Positions 15,001 to 22,707 of a DNA stretch of 64,000 bases are shown piece after piece. Source of the stretch: Sphingosinicella microcystinivorans (GTDB taxonomy: Bacteria > Pseudomonadota > Alphaproteobacteria > Sphingomonadales > Sphingomonadaceae). The notes under the pieces are model-generated. The model was not told the DNA's origin. It saw only the letters and a program-made list of their open reading frames with translations, and did not search any database. Every line of letters starts with the position of its first letter. The stretch's first letter is position 1. The position numbers and the translations under genes were made by a program. The stretch is taken from assembly GCF_027941835.1 (NCBI RefSeq), contig NZ_CP116005.1:2557501-2621500 (forward strand). Reading direction: 5' to 3'.

Positions 15001-16785
15001 TCAGGCCGCGATGTCGAACGGCTGGATCTGGCCGGAAACGTAGAGCGCGCGCGCCTTGGAGCGGCTGAGCTTGCCGGAGCTGGTGCGCGGCAGCGTGCGC
15101 GGCGGCACGAGCTCGACGATGCAGTTCATGCCGGTGATGGCGCGCACCTTGGCCTTGATCGTCTCGCGGAGGTCGGCGCGCTCGGCGGCGTCGGTGGTGC
15201 GGCACTGCACGAGCACGGCGGGCGCTTCCTCGCCGCTTGTCGTGGTGATCGAGAAGGCGGCGATGTCGCCCGCCTTGAAGCCCGGAAGCTGCTCGATCGC
15301 CCACTCGATGTCCTGCGGCCAGTGGTTCTTGCCGTTGATGATGATCATGTCCTTGGCGCGGCCGACGATGTAGAGCGCGCCGTCGAGCATGTAGCCCATG
15401 TCGCCGGTGTCGAGCCAGCGGCCCTGAAGCGCGGCGCGTGTCGAAATCTCGTCGCGGAAATAGCCGGTCATGATGCTGGGGCCGGCCACGAACACCTTGC
15501 CGATCTGGCGGTCGCCGAGACGGCGGCTGGCGTCGTCGCGGATTTCGATTTCCATACCCGGCAGCGCGACGCCGCAGTTGACGATCGCGCGCATCCGGCC
15601 CGAGGCTTGGCCCGCATCGTCGCGGTCGCCCGAAAGCAGCCGCTCGTCGACGAGATCGGTGACGATGCCGGTGCCGACGGGGGACATGGTGACGGCGAGC
15701 GTGGCTTCGGCAAGCCCGTAGCTCGGCAAAAAGGCGCCGCCCGAAAAGCCCGCGGGCGCGAACGCCTCGACGAAGGCGCCCATCACGTCCGGGCGGATCA
15801 TGTCGGCGCCGTTGCCTGCCACGCGCCAGCGCGACAGGTCGAAGCGCTCGGCGACGTCGCTCTGGCTGGAGACGCGGCGCGCGCAGATATCGTAGCCGAA
15901 GGTCGGCGAGTAGGAGAGGCTGTGCCCCTCGTTGCGCGTGATGAGCGCGAGCCACGACAGCGGACGGCGCGCGAAATCCTCTGTGGCGAGGTAGTCGGCG
16001 GAGACCTGGTTGGCGATCGGCGCCATCAGGCAGCCGACGAGGCCCATGTCGTGGTAATAGGGCAGCCACGAGATGACGCGGTCGTCGCGGCGCAGGTTCA
16101 CGCCCACGGCATGGCCGTTGAGGTTCGCGAGCAGCGCCTCGTGGGTGATCTCCACGCCGTGCGGGAAACGCGTCGAGCCGCTGGAATACTGGAGGTAGGC
16201 GATGTCGCCCTTGCGTGCCGACGGCAGCGCGGCGGGCCTTGCCTCGCGCGCCATGAAATCGAGCCAGTCGTGCGCGGTGCGGCAGCGCAGGCCGTGCGCG
16301 GCTTCCGCCACGATCGCGGCGAGGCCGGACGGCGCGAGCGCGATCTCGGGATCGCACGACATGAGTTGGCTGCGAATCTGCTCCACATAGCCCTCGCGCC
16401 CGCCGAACGAGGTCGGCAGCGGCAGCGGCACGGGCAGCGCGCCGGCGTATATGGCGCCGAAGAACAGGCTGACGAAATCGGCGCCCGTCTCGGCGATCAG
16501 CGCCACGCGGTCGCCGGGCTTGATGCCCGCCGCGATCAGGCGCCATGCGTTCGCGGTCGCATCGGTCTTGAGGTCGGCGAAGGTCAGGACGCGCGCGAGC
16601 CGCGCCCGCGCATCGAAGAAATTGAGACCGCGCCTCCCCTGCGCCGCATAGTCCAACGCCTCGCCGAGCGTGTTGAAATCCGCAAGGCGGCGCGGCAGAT
16701 CGTCGAGCGTCGGCGTTGGCGCCAGCGCCGTCTCATCGGCGCCGGACAGCGCAAGCGCGCTCGAATCCGAAGTGCGATTCAGCAA
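15001..16785 (-). CDS. Fatty acyl-AMP ligase/acyl-ACP synthetase of the sphingolipid pathway
   Basis: A 594-residue adenylate-forming enzyme of the fatty acyl-AMP ligase group. It should activate a fatty acid with ATP and load it onto the carrier protein at 13760-14008. Motifs: phosphate loop YSSGSTRFPHG (residues ~200), SWLPYYHDMGL near 250, YGLAEATLAV near 355, and the hinge GRWLDTGDMGY near 465 with the later GKNHWPQDIEW. The phosphate loop departs from the common SSGTTGxPKG form by having Arg-Phe and His in place of Gly and Lys. The start is TTG at 16785, supported by a perfect AGGAGG nine bases upstream. It heads the operon ligase-cerR-acp-spt. Confidence 0.85.
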   Translation of the reverse strand: MLNRTSDSSALALSGADETALAPTPTLDDLPRRLADFNTLGEALDYAAQGRRGLNFFDARARLARVLTFADLKTDATANAWRLIAAGIKPGDRVALIAETGADFVSLFFGAIYAGALPVPLPLPTSFGGREGYVEQIRSQLMSCDPEIALAPSGLAAIVAEAAHGLRCRTAHDWLDFMAREARPAALPSARKGDIAYLQYSSGSTRFPHGVEITHEALLANLNGHAVGVNLRRDDRVISWLPYYHDMGLVGCLMAPIANQVSADYLATEDFARRPLSWLALITRNEGHSLSYSPTFGYDICARRVSSQSDVAERFDLSRWRVAGNGADMIRPDVMGAFVEAFAPAGFSGGAFLPSYGLAEATLAVTMSPVGTGIVTDLVDERLLSGDRDDAGQASGRMRAIVNCGVALPGMEIEIRDDASRRLGDRQIGKVFVAGPSIMTGYFRDEISTRAALQGRWLDTGDMGYMLDGALYIVGRAKDMIIINGKNHWPQDIEWAIEQLPGFKAGDIAAFSITTTSGEEAPAVLVQCRTTDAAERADLRETIKAKVRAITGMNCIVELVPPRTLPRTSSGKLSRSKARALYVSGQIQPFDIAA

Positions 16786-16794
16786 GTCCCCGAA

Positions 16795-16800
16795 CCTCCT
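16795..16800 (-). promoter_or_regulatory. Ribosome binding site deciding the TTG start of the acyl-AMP ligase
   Basis: On the minus strand AGGAGG lies nine bases before TTG 16785. No ATG or GTG in this frame is near it, so the site selects TTG as the start. It is one of the strongest Shine-Dalgarno matches in the window. Confidence 0.7.
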
Positions 16801-16949
16801 CAGCTCTTCCCGGCGCGGCGGCGGTTTTCCTCACCGCTCATAAACCTCGCCAGATACACGACTCCTTGGCCACATGCAAAATAGGCCATCGTCAGCCTTT
16901 GCCGGAATGTGACGTTCAAAATTGGGTCCGACTATGGCAGGAACATGGC

Positions 16950-17471
16950 GTGCGCGGCGAAAAAACCCGAAAAACACCCCGGCCGCTCAGCGAGGAGACG
17001 CTCCGCGCGCTCGCGCTGCGCTATGTCGAACGCTATGCGACCTCGGAAGGCAAGCTTGCCGCCTATCTCGCGCGCAAGCTGCGTGAGCGCGGCTGGGCGG
17101 GGGAGCGCCCCGCCGATGTCGAGGGCATCGTCGCTGGCTTCGCGGCGCTTCGCTACGTCGACGACCGCGCGTTCGGGGAAGCGCGGGCGCGGGGCCTCGA
17201 GCGGCGCGGCTACGGCGCGCGGCGCATCGGGCAGGACCTGCGCGCGGCGGGCCTTGCCGAGGACCTCAGCGGTGAGATCACCGGCGCGGTCGATGCGCGG
17301 GGCGCTGCGATGGCCTATGCGCGGCGCAAGCGCTTCGGCCCGTTCGCGCGGGAAGCGCCGGACCGGGCGGCGCGGCAGAAGCAGTTCGCGGCGATGCTGC
17401 GCGCGGGTCACGATGCCCGCATCGCCGCCGAAATCCTCGATATGCGGGATGTCGAACCGGACTACTCGTAG
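16950..17471 (+). CDS. recX: RecX family regulatory protein
   Basis: A 173-residue RecX-like protein, a modulator of RecA filaments. The helical repeats typical of the family are visible: LALRYVERYATSEGKLAAYLARKLRERGW and later YVDDRAFGEARARGLERRGYGARRIGQDL. The start was set at GTG 16950 because CAGGA lies seven bases before it; extending the frame to 16716 would run antisense into the ligase gene. recA is not in the window. The 3' end overlaps the convergent moeA/mobA gene by ten bases. The 164-base gap upstream separates it from the divergent sphingolipid operon and likely carries both promoters. Confidence 0.85.
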   Translation: MRGEKTRKTPRPLSEETLRALALRYVERYATSEGKLAAYLARKLRERGWAGERPADVEGIVAGFAALRYVDDRAFGEARARGLERRGYGARRIGQDLRAAGLAEDLSGEITGAVDARGAAMAYARRKRFGPFAREAPDRAARQKQFAAMLRAGHDARIAAEILDMRDVEPDYS

Positions 17472-19039
17472 CGCGCCCGCGCCGCCGCCAGCGCTTCCGG
17501 CGTATCGACATCCATGAAGATCGCGTCGCTTGCCACCGGGACCTCCACGATGTCGTCCGCGAACTCGGCGAGCAGCGCCTTGCCGCCCACGTCGCCTTCC
17601 AGCCCGCGCAGCCGCGCGAAATAGCGCCGGCCCCACGCCACGGGGTTGCCGCGCTTGCCGTCGTGCACCGGCACGGCGATGCGGCGCGCGCCCGCGGCGG
17701 CGGCGATGCTGCCGATATGGTCCGCGGTCACGCCCGGCATGTCGCCCAGCAGCACCAGCGCCGCCGACCAATCGTCGGGCACGGCGGCGATTCCCGCCGC
17801 GAGCGACCGGCTCAGCCCCTCCGCGTAGCGCGGGGCGTGGGCGGCCTGAAAGCCGAAGCGGTCGGCGATCTCGGCGATTTCGGCTTCCGCGTTGCCGGTG
17901 ACGACGATCGCGGGCAGCCCCGCCGATTGCAGCGCACCGAGCACATGCGCGAGCACGGGCTTGCCGCCGAGGTCCGCGAGCAGCTTGTTCGCGCCCATGC
18001 GCACCGAGCGCCCGGCTGCAAGCACGACGGCGCCGACCGTCCCTCCGGCTTCGGGCTTGGGGCGCGGTTCGGGGCGGGGCACGTCGGCGAGCAGGCCGCC
18101 CGCGCCCATGCGGGCGATGTCGGTTCCGGTCACGTCGAGGCCGGCCCACAACCGTTCCAGCACCCAGTCGAAGCCGTTGCGGCGGGGGCTGCGCGCGCAG
18201 CCCGGAAGGCCGATCACCGGCCGCGCGCCGATGCGGGCGAGGCACAGGAGATTGCCGGGATCGACGGGCATTCCGAGCCTCAGTACGTCGCCGCCCGCCT
18301 GTTCGATCGCGGCCGGGATCACGTCGCGCCGGTCGCTGATCGCGGACGCGCCGCTGATGAGGACGATGTCGGCATCCGCCGTTTCCGCCAGTGCGCCCGC
18401 GAGCCCGTCCGCCGTGTGCGCGCAGCGCATCTCGCGCCACGCCGCAAGGCCGAGCGCGGCGCAGCGCGCCTCCGTCACCTCGGCGGTCTTCGCGAGCAGC
18501 TTGGCGGGCGTTCCGGGAAGCGTCGTCTGGATGAAGGCGGCGCGCAGCGTGCCGAAGCGCGCCAGACGCAGCACGCCCTTCGCGCTGTCGGCGGCGCTCC
18601 GGACGAGGGCTTCGGGAACCGCGAAGGGAATGATCTTCACCGTGGCGACGATCTCGCCCTTCGCGGCGGGCGCGAACGGTGCGAGCGTTCCCAGCGTCAC
18701 GGCCTCGTCGTGTGTGTTCACGGCGTCGACGGCGGCGATGTCCGCCAACAGCAGCCCGGCGGCGTCCGCGACGATGTCGGCGCGGCCGTGCGCGGGCGGC
18801 CGGGCGGCGAGGCCGGGGCCCGCAGCGGCGGACGCGATCATGGCCGCCGCCGCGTCCTCGTGCAGATCGCCGCTTTCGAGCGCCGCCACGACGAGTTCGT
18901 TCAGGCCCGCCGCGCGGGCGTCGGCGATGTCCGCCGCGTCGAGGCGCTTGCCCTTGGCGATCCGCCGCGCGCCGACATGCACGGCATGGGCGAGATATGC
19001 GCCTTCCGCGCCATCGAGGGGAACCGGGCCGAACTTCAC
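17462..19039 (-). CDS. Two-domain molybdopterin-binding (MoeA/Mog-like) and MobA-like cytidylyl/nucleotidyltransferase protein
   Basis: A 525-residue fusion. Residues ~1-330 resemble a molybdopterin-binding domain (ISGASAISDRRDVIPAAI is the glycine/aspartate motif). Residues ~335-525 form a MobA/MocA-like nucleotidyltransferase (VGAVVLAAGRSVRMGANKLL P-loop, LLGDMPGVTADHI acidic motif, and C-terminal DVDTPEAL). Such proteins finish the molybdenum cofactor as a cytosine dinucleotide for xanthine dehydrogenase and CO dehydrogenase-type enzymes. The GTG start at 19039 overlaps the xdhC stop by four bases (GTGA), and longer frames continue inside xdhC. It ends the operon coxG-xdhC-moeA/mobA. No molybdenum hydroxylase subunit is in the window. 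Confidence 0.85.
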   Translation of the reverse strand: MKFGPVPLDGAEGAYLAHAVHVGARRIAKGKRLDAADIADARAAGLNELVVAALESGDLHEDAAAAMIASAAAGPGLAARPPAHGRADIVADAAGLLLADIAAVDAVNTHDEAVTLGTLAPFAPAAKGEIVATVKIIPFAVPEALVRSAADSAKGVLRLARFGTLRAAFIQTTLPGTPAKLLAKTAEVTEARCAALGLAAWREMRCAHTADGLAGALAETADADIVLISGASAISDRRDVIPAAIEQAGGDVLRLGMPVDPGNLLCLARIGARPVIGLPGCARSPRRNGFDWVLERLWAGLDVTGTDIARMGAGGLLADVPRPEPRPKPEAGGTVGAVVLAAGRSVRMGANKLLADLGGKPVLAHVLGALQSAGLPAIVVTGNAEAEIAEIADRFGFQAAHAPRYAEGLSRSLAAGIAAVPDDWSAALVLLGDMPGVTADHIGSIAAAAGARRIAVPVHDGKRGNPVAWGRRYFARLRGLEGDVGGKALLAEFADDIVEVPVASDAIFMDVDTPEALAAARARYE

Positions 19040-19956
19040 GCGCCGCGCCGGACTGCGATCATCTGGGCGGCGATCGAAAGCGCGATTTCGGCGGGGTTCG
19101 CCGCGCCGATGGCAAGGCCGGCGGGGCCGTGGATGCGCGCGAGCGCCGCTTTGTCGAACCCGGCGGCGGCGAGACGTTCGCGCCGGATCGCCTGGTTCTT
19201 CCGCGAACCAAGCGCGGCGATGTAGAAGGCGGGGGAGTTCAGCGCCGCGATCAGCGCAGGGTCGTCGAGCTTGGGATCGTGGGTCAGCGCCACGATCGCG
19301 GTCGCGCTGTCCGGCTTCCAGTCGGCGAGCGCCTCGTCGGGCCAGCGCGGATCGACGGCGATGTGGGCGAAACGCTCGGCGGCGGCGAAGCTGCCGCGCG
19401 GATCGACGACGAGCGGCGCGTAGCCGAGCAGTTCCGCCATCGGCACCAGCGCCTGCGCGATATGGACCGCGCCCATGATCATCAGGCGCCCCGCTGGTTC
19501 GTACAGGCGCGTGAAGCCTTCGCCTTCGCCCTCGCGGGAAACGCCGTCGGCGTCGGTGGTGACGCGGACGCTTTCGCCTCTGCCGAGTGCAGCATCGAGG
19601 CGTTCGACGAGGGCGGGGGAGAAGCCGGCTTCGGAAACCGGCTGCACCAGCACCGCGATCCGGCCGCCGCAGGCAAGGCCGACCTCCCATGCGCGGGCAT
19701 CGGCGACGCCGTATTCGAGGCGCTGCGGCTTGGCCCCGGCGATCACGTCCGCCGCGGCGGCGATCACGTCGCCTTCCACGCAGCCGCCGCTCACCGAGCC
19801 TTCGAACAGGCCGTCATCCCGAATCACGAGGTGCGCGCCCGCGCGGCGCGGGGCTGAACCCCATGTCTCGATCACGGTGGCGATGGCGGCCTTGTGCCCG
19901 GCGGCGGTCCAGCCGCGAAGCGCGGCGATCAGCGCGGCGGTGTCGTCTCCGCTCAC
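19036..19956 (-). CDS. XdhC/CoxI family molybdenum-cofactor chaperone
   Basis: A 306-residue XdhC-like protein. These proteins bind molybdenum cofactor, protect it during sulfuration and insert it into xanthine dehydrogenase-type enzymes. The N-terminal domain has the family SVSGGCVEGDV segment and the CGGRIAVLVQP segment, while the C-terminal half is Rossmann-like (GRLMIMGAVHIAQALVPMAELLGY, then VVDPRGSFA). Start GTG 19956 overlaps the coxG stop by four bases; the frame continues upstream to 20010 but that part lies in coxG. Immediate coupling to coxG and the MobA-like gene makes the Mo-hydroxylase maturation role secure. Confidence 0.88.
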   Translation of the reverse strand: MSGDDTAALIAALRGWTAAGHKAAIATVIETWGSAPRRAGAHLVIRDDGLFEGSVSGGCVEGDVIAAAADVIAGAKPQRLEYGVADARAWEVGLACGGRIAVLVQPVSEAGFSPALVERLDAALGRGESVRVTTDADGVSREGEGEGFTRLYEPAGRLMIMGAVHIAQALVPMAELLGYAPLVVDPRGSFAAAERFAHIAVDPRWPDEALADWKPDSATAIVALTHDPKLDDPALIAALNSPAFYIAALGSRKNQAIRRERLAAAGFDKAALARIHGPAGLAIGAANPAEIALSIAAQMIAVRRGA

Positions 19957-20552
19957 AGCACCAGCCAGAGCACCAGCGCGGCGACGAGCACGATGACGAT
20001 GCCGCCCCACACGGCAGGGGACAGGCCCGGCGCCTCGTCCGTCCCCTCGGCGAGGTCGGTTTCAGGAAGGACGATGGGGGCGGGCTCCGCAGGCGGCTCA
20101 TCACTTTCCACCCGAGTCTTGAAGGTGGCGAAGAAGGACTCGGCGTAAGCCTTTGCCGTGCCTTCGATCAGCCGCGCGCCGAGCTGGGCGAGCTTGCCGC
20201 CCACGGTCGAGCTTGCCTGCCACGTGAGTCGCGTGCCCGCGCCGCCCTCCACGGGCGCGTCTTCAAGCCTCACGGAGGCCTTGCCCTTCGCGAAACCGGC
20301 GACGCCGCCCTTGCCCTCGCCGGAGATCACATAGGCGTTCGGCGCGTCGATTTCCGAGAGTTCGACCGCGCCGGTGAACTTCGCGCGCACCGGCCCGACC
20401 TTCGCGTTCATCGTGCCCTCGAAGCGGTTTTCCCCTGCACGCTCAAGCCGTTCCACGCCCTCGATGCAGGCGGCGAGCACCTCCGGGTCGTTGAGCGCCG
20501 CCCAGACCCGTTCGCGCGGGGCCGCGATCAGGGTCTCACCGCTGAGGTCCAT
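19953..20552 (-). CDS. CoxG-like SRPBCC protein with C-terminal membrane anchor
   Basis: A 199-residue protein of the CO dehydrogenase subunit G family. The SRPBCC domain (residues 1-145, starting MDLSGETLIAAPRERVWAAL) is followed by a Pro/Glu-rich linker and one C-terminal membrane helix (AVWGGIVIVLVAALVLWLVL). In CO-oxidising bacteria CoxG recruits CO dehydrogenase to the membrane; relatives accompany other molybdenum hydroxylases. It leads a minus-strand operon with xdhC and the MobA-like fusion. Because no coxMSL or xdhAB genes are visible, the client enzyme is unknown. Confidence 0.87.
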   Translation of the reverse strand: MDLSGETLIAAPRERVWAALNDPEVLAACIEGVERLERAGENRFEGTMNAKVGPVRAKFTGAVELSEIDAPNAYVISGEGKGGVAGFAKGKASVRLEDAPVEGGAGTRLTWQASSTVGGKLAQLGARLIEGTAKAYAESFFATFKTRVESDEPPAEPAPIVLPETDLAEGTDEAPGLSPAVWGGIVIVLVAALVLWLVL

Positions 20553-20589
20553 GGGCGTGCATCCTTCTTGTCTTGTCGCTTTGAAAATT

Positions 20590-20601
20590 AACTATATAGT
20601 T
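20590..20601. promoter_or_regulatory. Perfect 12-base palindrome between coxG and the cold-shock gene
   Basis: AACTATATAGTT is a perfect palindrome in an AT-rich island that stands out from the GC-rich surroundings. It lies 38 bases upstream of the coxG start (minus) and 65 bases upstream of the plus-strand cold-shock-domain gene. It could be a dimeric repressor operator of the MarR or TetR kind, and its TATATAGT core could also serve as a -10 element. No regulator gene is adjacent. Confidence 0.45.
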
Positions 20602-20665
20602 CGTCGTTACGGGGTTTTGTGGTAGCGTTCTTTCTCGGAAAATTAAATGTGCGTCGGAGGGGGTA

Positions 20666-21241
20666 ATGGCCGAGCACGCGTTGCTGCCAGAGGGTGGGCA
20701 CGTGTCCGACCTTGCCGAAGTCGCCGAGGAATTCCGGGTCGATGGCACTGTAAAGTGGTTCGATGCGGTACGGGGATATGGCTTCATCGTTCCCAGTGAT
20801 GGGAGCGGCGATGTGTTGGTACACTTTTCCACGTTGCGCGAGGTTGGCCGCCGCACGCTGCCGGAAGGCGCGACGGTCGTCTGCATGGCGGTCGCGCGGG
20901 AGCGCGGGCGGCAGGCGCGGCGCATCATCGAACTCGACCTCACCACCGCTATCGGGCCGGACCCCGAACTCATTGTGCAGCGCGCCGCGACGCGGGTCGA
21001 TCCGATGCAGCTGATCGACGATGCCGGCGATTACGAGCGCGTCGAAGTCAAATGGTTCAACCGTTTGAAAGGCTATGGTTTTCTCACCCGCGGCGAAGGT
21101 TCGCACGACATCTTCGTGCACATGGAAACCGTGCGCCGCGCCGGGCTCATCGAACTGATGCCGGGGCAGCATGTGATGGCGCGCATCGCGGAGGGCGACA
21201 AGGGCCCGCTCGCCGTTGCCATCACGGTCGGAGAGGCCTAG
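20666..21241 (+). CDS. Protein with two cold-shock domains
   Basis: A 191-residue protein containing two CspA-like domains. The first starts at [19 protein letters not shown] (residues ~24-42) with VLVHFSTL; the second starts at [17 protein letters not shown] (residues ~128-145) with IFVHMETV. Both keep the aromatic RNP1/RNP2 nucleic-acid contacts (KWF, GYGF, VH). About 40 residues link them. Single-domain Csp proteins are ~70 residues; the double form is common in alphaproteobacteria and binds single-stranded RNA or DNA. It starts at ATG 20666 after GGAGGGGGTA, a good ribosome binding site. The DUF192 lipoprotein starts 11 bases downstream. Confidence 0.92.
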   Translation: MAEHALLPEGGHVSDLAEVAEEFRVDGTVKWFDAVRGYGFIVPSDGSGDVLVHFSTLREVGRRTLPEGATVVCMAVARERGRQARRIIELDLTTAIGPDPELIVQRAATRVDPMQLIDDAGDYERVEVKWFNRLKGYGFLTRGEGSHDIFVHMETVRRAGLIELMPGQHVMARIAEGDKGPLAVAITVGEA

Positions 21242-21252
21242 AGCGCCTTTTC

Positions 21253-21774
21253 ATGAATTCCGTTCGTCATCGGCCGTTTCTCGCGGCCCTCATGCTCGTC
21301 GCCGTCGTCTCGGGCTGCGGCACCACGCCGTCCGCCGCGACGCGGGAGCCCGCAGCCGAATCCACGGTCCAGCGGCTCCCGGCCATTCCGCTCACCATTG
21401 TCACGAACGACGGCAGGCGGCACAGCTACACGGTGGAGGTCGCGCGCACGTCCGACGAGCAGGCGCAGGGACTCATGGACCGCCGGTCGATGCCGAGGGA
21501 TGCAGGCATGATCTTCCCGTTCCCGGCGCCGCGCCCGGCGGCGTTCTGGATGCACAACACCTACATCCCGCTCGACATGCTGTTCCTGCTCGCCGACCGG
21601 CGCATCGAGAGCATCCTCGCCGACGTTCCGCCGCTCAACGAAGAGCAGCGCCGCTCGCTCGGCCCCGTCGCCGCCGTGCTCGAACTCAACGCCGGAGAGG
21701 CCGCGCGGATCGGTGCGACGCCCGGCGATCTCGTCGAATACGACCTTCGGGACTTGCAAGGCGGCGCGGAATAA
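21253..21774 (+). CDS. DUF192 family lipoprotein
   Basis: A 173-residue protein with a lipoprotein signal (MNSVRHRPFLAALMLVAVVSGC, predicted lipidated Cys at about residue 22) followed by a DUF192 domain. The domain keeps the conserved LMDRRSMPRDAGMIFPF and WMHNTYIPLDMLFL segments. The function of DUF192 is unknown; it is usually exported. ATG 21253 gives the lipobox at the correct distance, whereas the longer frame from 21052 is antisense-like sequence within the cold-shock gene. Spacing of 11 bases suggests cotranscription with that gene. Confidence 0.88.
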   Translation: MNSVRHRPFLAALMLVAVVSGCGTTPSAATREPAAESTVQRLPAIPLTIVTNDGRRHSYTVEVARTSDEQAQGLMDRRSMPRDAGMIFPFPAPRPAAFWMHNTYIPLDMLFLLADRRIESILADVPPLNEEQRRSLGPVAAVLELNAGEAARIGATPGDLVEYDLRDLQGGAE

Positions 21775-21811
21775 GGCTCTAAGGCGCCAATTGAAGTCAG
21801 CGGAGCCGGCA

Positions 21812-22204
21812 ATGGGTCTGTTCAAGTCGATTTTCGCCTGGTGGGACGGTCCGACGTGGGGCACGCGCTACATGACGCGCTTCCACGGCGAGGAGGTCGG
21901 CCAGGACGCGGAAGGCAACCGCTATTTCCGCAAGCCCGGCAAGCGCGGCGAGCGGCGCTGGGTGATCTACAACGGCCTCAACGAGGCGAGCCGGGTGCCG
22001 CCCGAGTGGCACGGCTGGCTGCACAAGTCGACCGATGTGCTGCCGGGCGAATCGAAGCTGCCGCGCAAGACATGGGAAAAGCCGCACCACGCGAATCCCA
22101 CCGGCACCGCCGCGGCATGGCACCGGCCGGGCACGCTCGCCAGCGCCGCGCCGCGCGCCCGCGCGACCGGCGACTACGAGGCGTGGAGCCCCGAAGAGGC
22201 ATGA
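21812..22204 (+). CDS. NDUFA12-type accessory subunit of respiratory complex I
   Basis: A 130-residue protein of the NDUFA12/B17.2 family, a supernumerary complex I subunit conserved between mitochondria and alphaproteobacteria. The signature starts with FAWWDGPTWGTRYMTRFHGEEVG, continues with RYFRKPGKRGERRWVIYNG and the PPEWHGWLHK motif, and ends with AWSPEEA. It is probably peripheral on the cytoplasmic face of the membrane arm. nuo genes are elsewhere. Its TGA overlaps the ATG of the MCE-family gene, and this NDUFA12-MCE-DUF2155 order recurs in alphaproteobacteria. Confidence 0.93.
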   Translation: MGLFKSIFAWWDGPTWGTRYMTRFHGEEVGQDAEGNRYFRKPGKRGERRWVIYNGLNEASRVPPEWHGWLHKSTDVLPGESKLPRKTWEKPHHANPTGTAAAWHRPGTLASAAPRARATGDYEAWSPEEA

Positions 22205-22707
22205 CGGCGCTGTTCCGGCAGAACCTGATCGAGGCGTTCGTCGGCGCCGTGGTCGTCGCGATCGCGGTCGCGTTCGTGCTGTTCTCGTATCAGCGCACGT
22301 CGGGGAGCGTAGGCGCGGACCGCTACCGTATCTCGGCGCTGTTCCCCAATGCCACGGGCGTCGCGGTCGGCACCGATGTCCGCGTCTCGGGCATCAAGGT
22401 CGGTTCGGTCGTTTCCCAGTCCCTCGACCCGGAGACGTTCCAGGCGCGGCTCGGCTTCTCGATCGACCAGCGTGTCAAGCTGCCGTTGGACAGCAGCGCT
22501 TCGATCACGTCCGAAGGCATCCTCGGCGGCAGCTACATCTCGCTGACGCCGGGCGGCGACAGCGAGACGATGCGCGAGGGCGACGAGATCATCGACACGC
22601 AGGGCTCGGTCGACCTGATGACGCTGATCGGCGGCTTCATCAACCAGACCGGCAAGTCGGACGACAAGGCGGGCGATTCCGCGCCTGCGGAGCCTGCCGT
22701 ACCGTGA
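22201..22707 (+). CDS. mlaD: MlaD-like MCE-domain lipid transport protein
   Basis: A 168-residue protein with one N-terminal membrane helix (LIEAFVGAVVVAIAVAFVLFS) and one MCE domain (residues ~38-150, ISALFPNATGVAVGTDVRVSGIKVGSV). Its size and layout match MlaD, the periplasmic hexamer that moves phospholipids between membranes with the MlaEFB ABC transporter. No permease or ATPase gene is adjacent, which is common for this alphaproteobacterial NDUFA12-linked copy. Starts and stops overlap both neighbours by four bases, so it is translationally coupled on both sides. Confidence 0.88.
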   Translation: MTALFRQNLIEAFVGAVVVAIAVAFVLFSYQRTSGSVGADRYRISALFPNATGVAVGTDVRVSGIKVGSVVSQSLDPETFQARLGFSIDQRVKLPLDSSASITSEGILGGSYISLTPGGDSETMREGDEIIDTQGSVDLMTLIGGFINQTGKSDDKAGDSAPAEPAVP

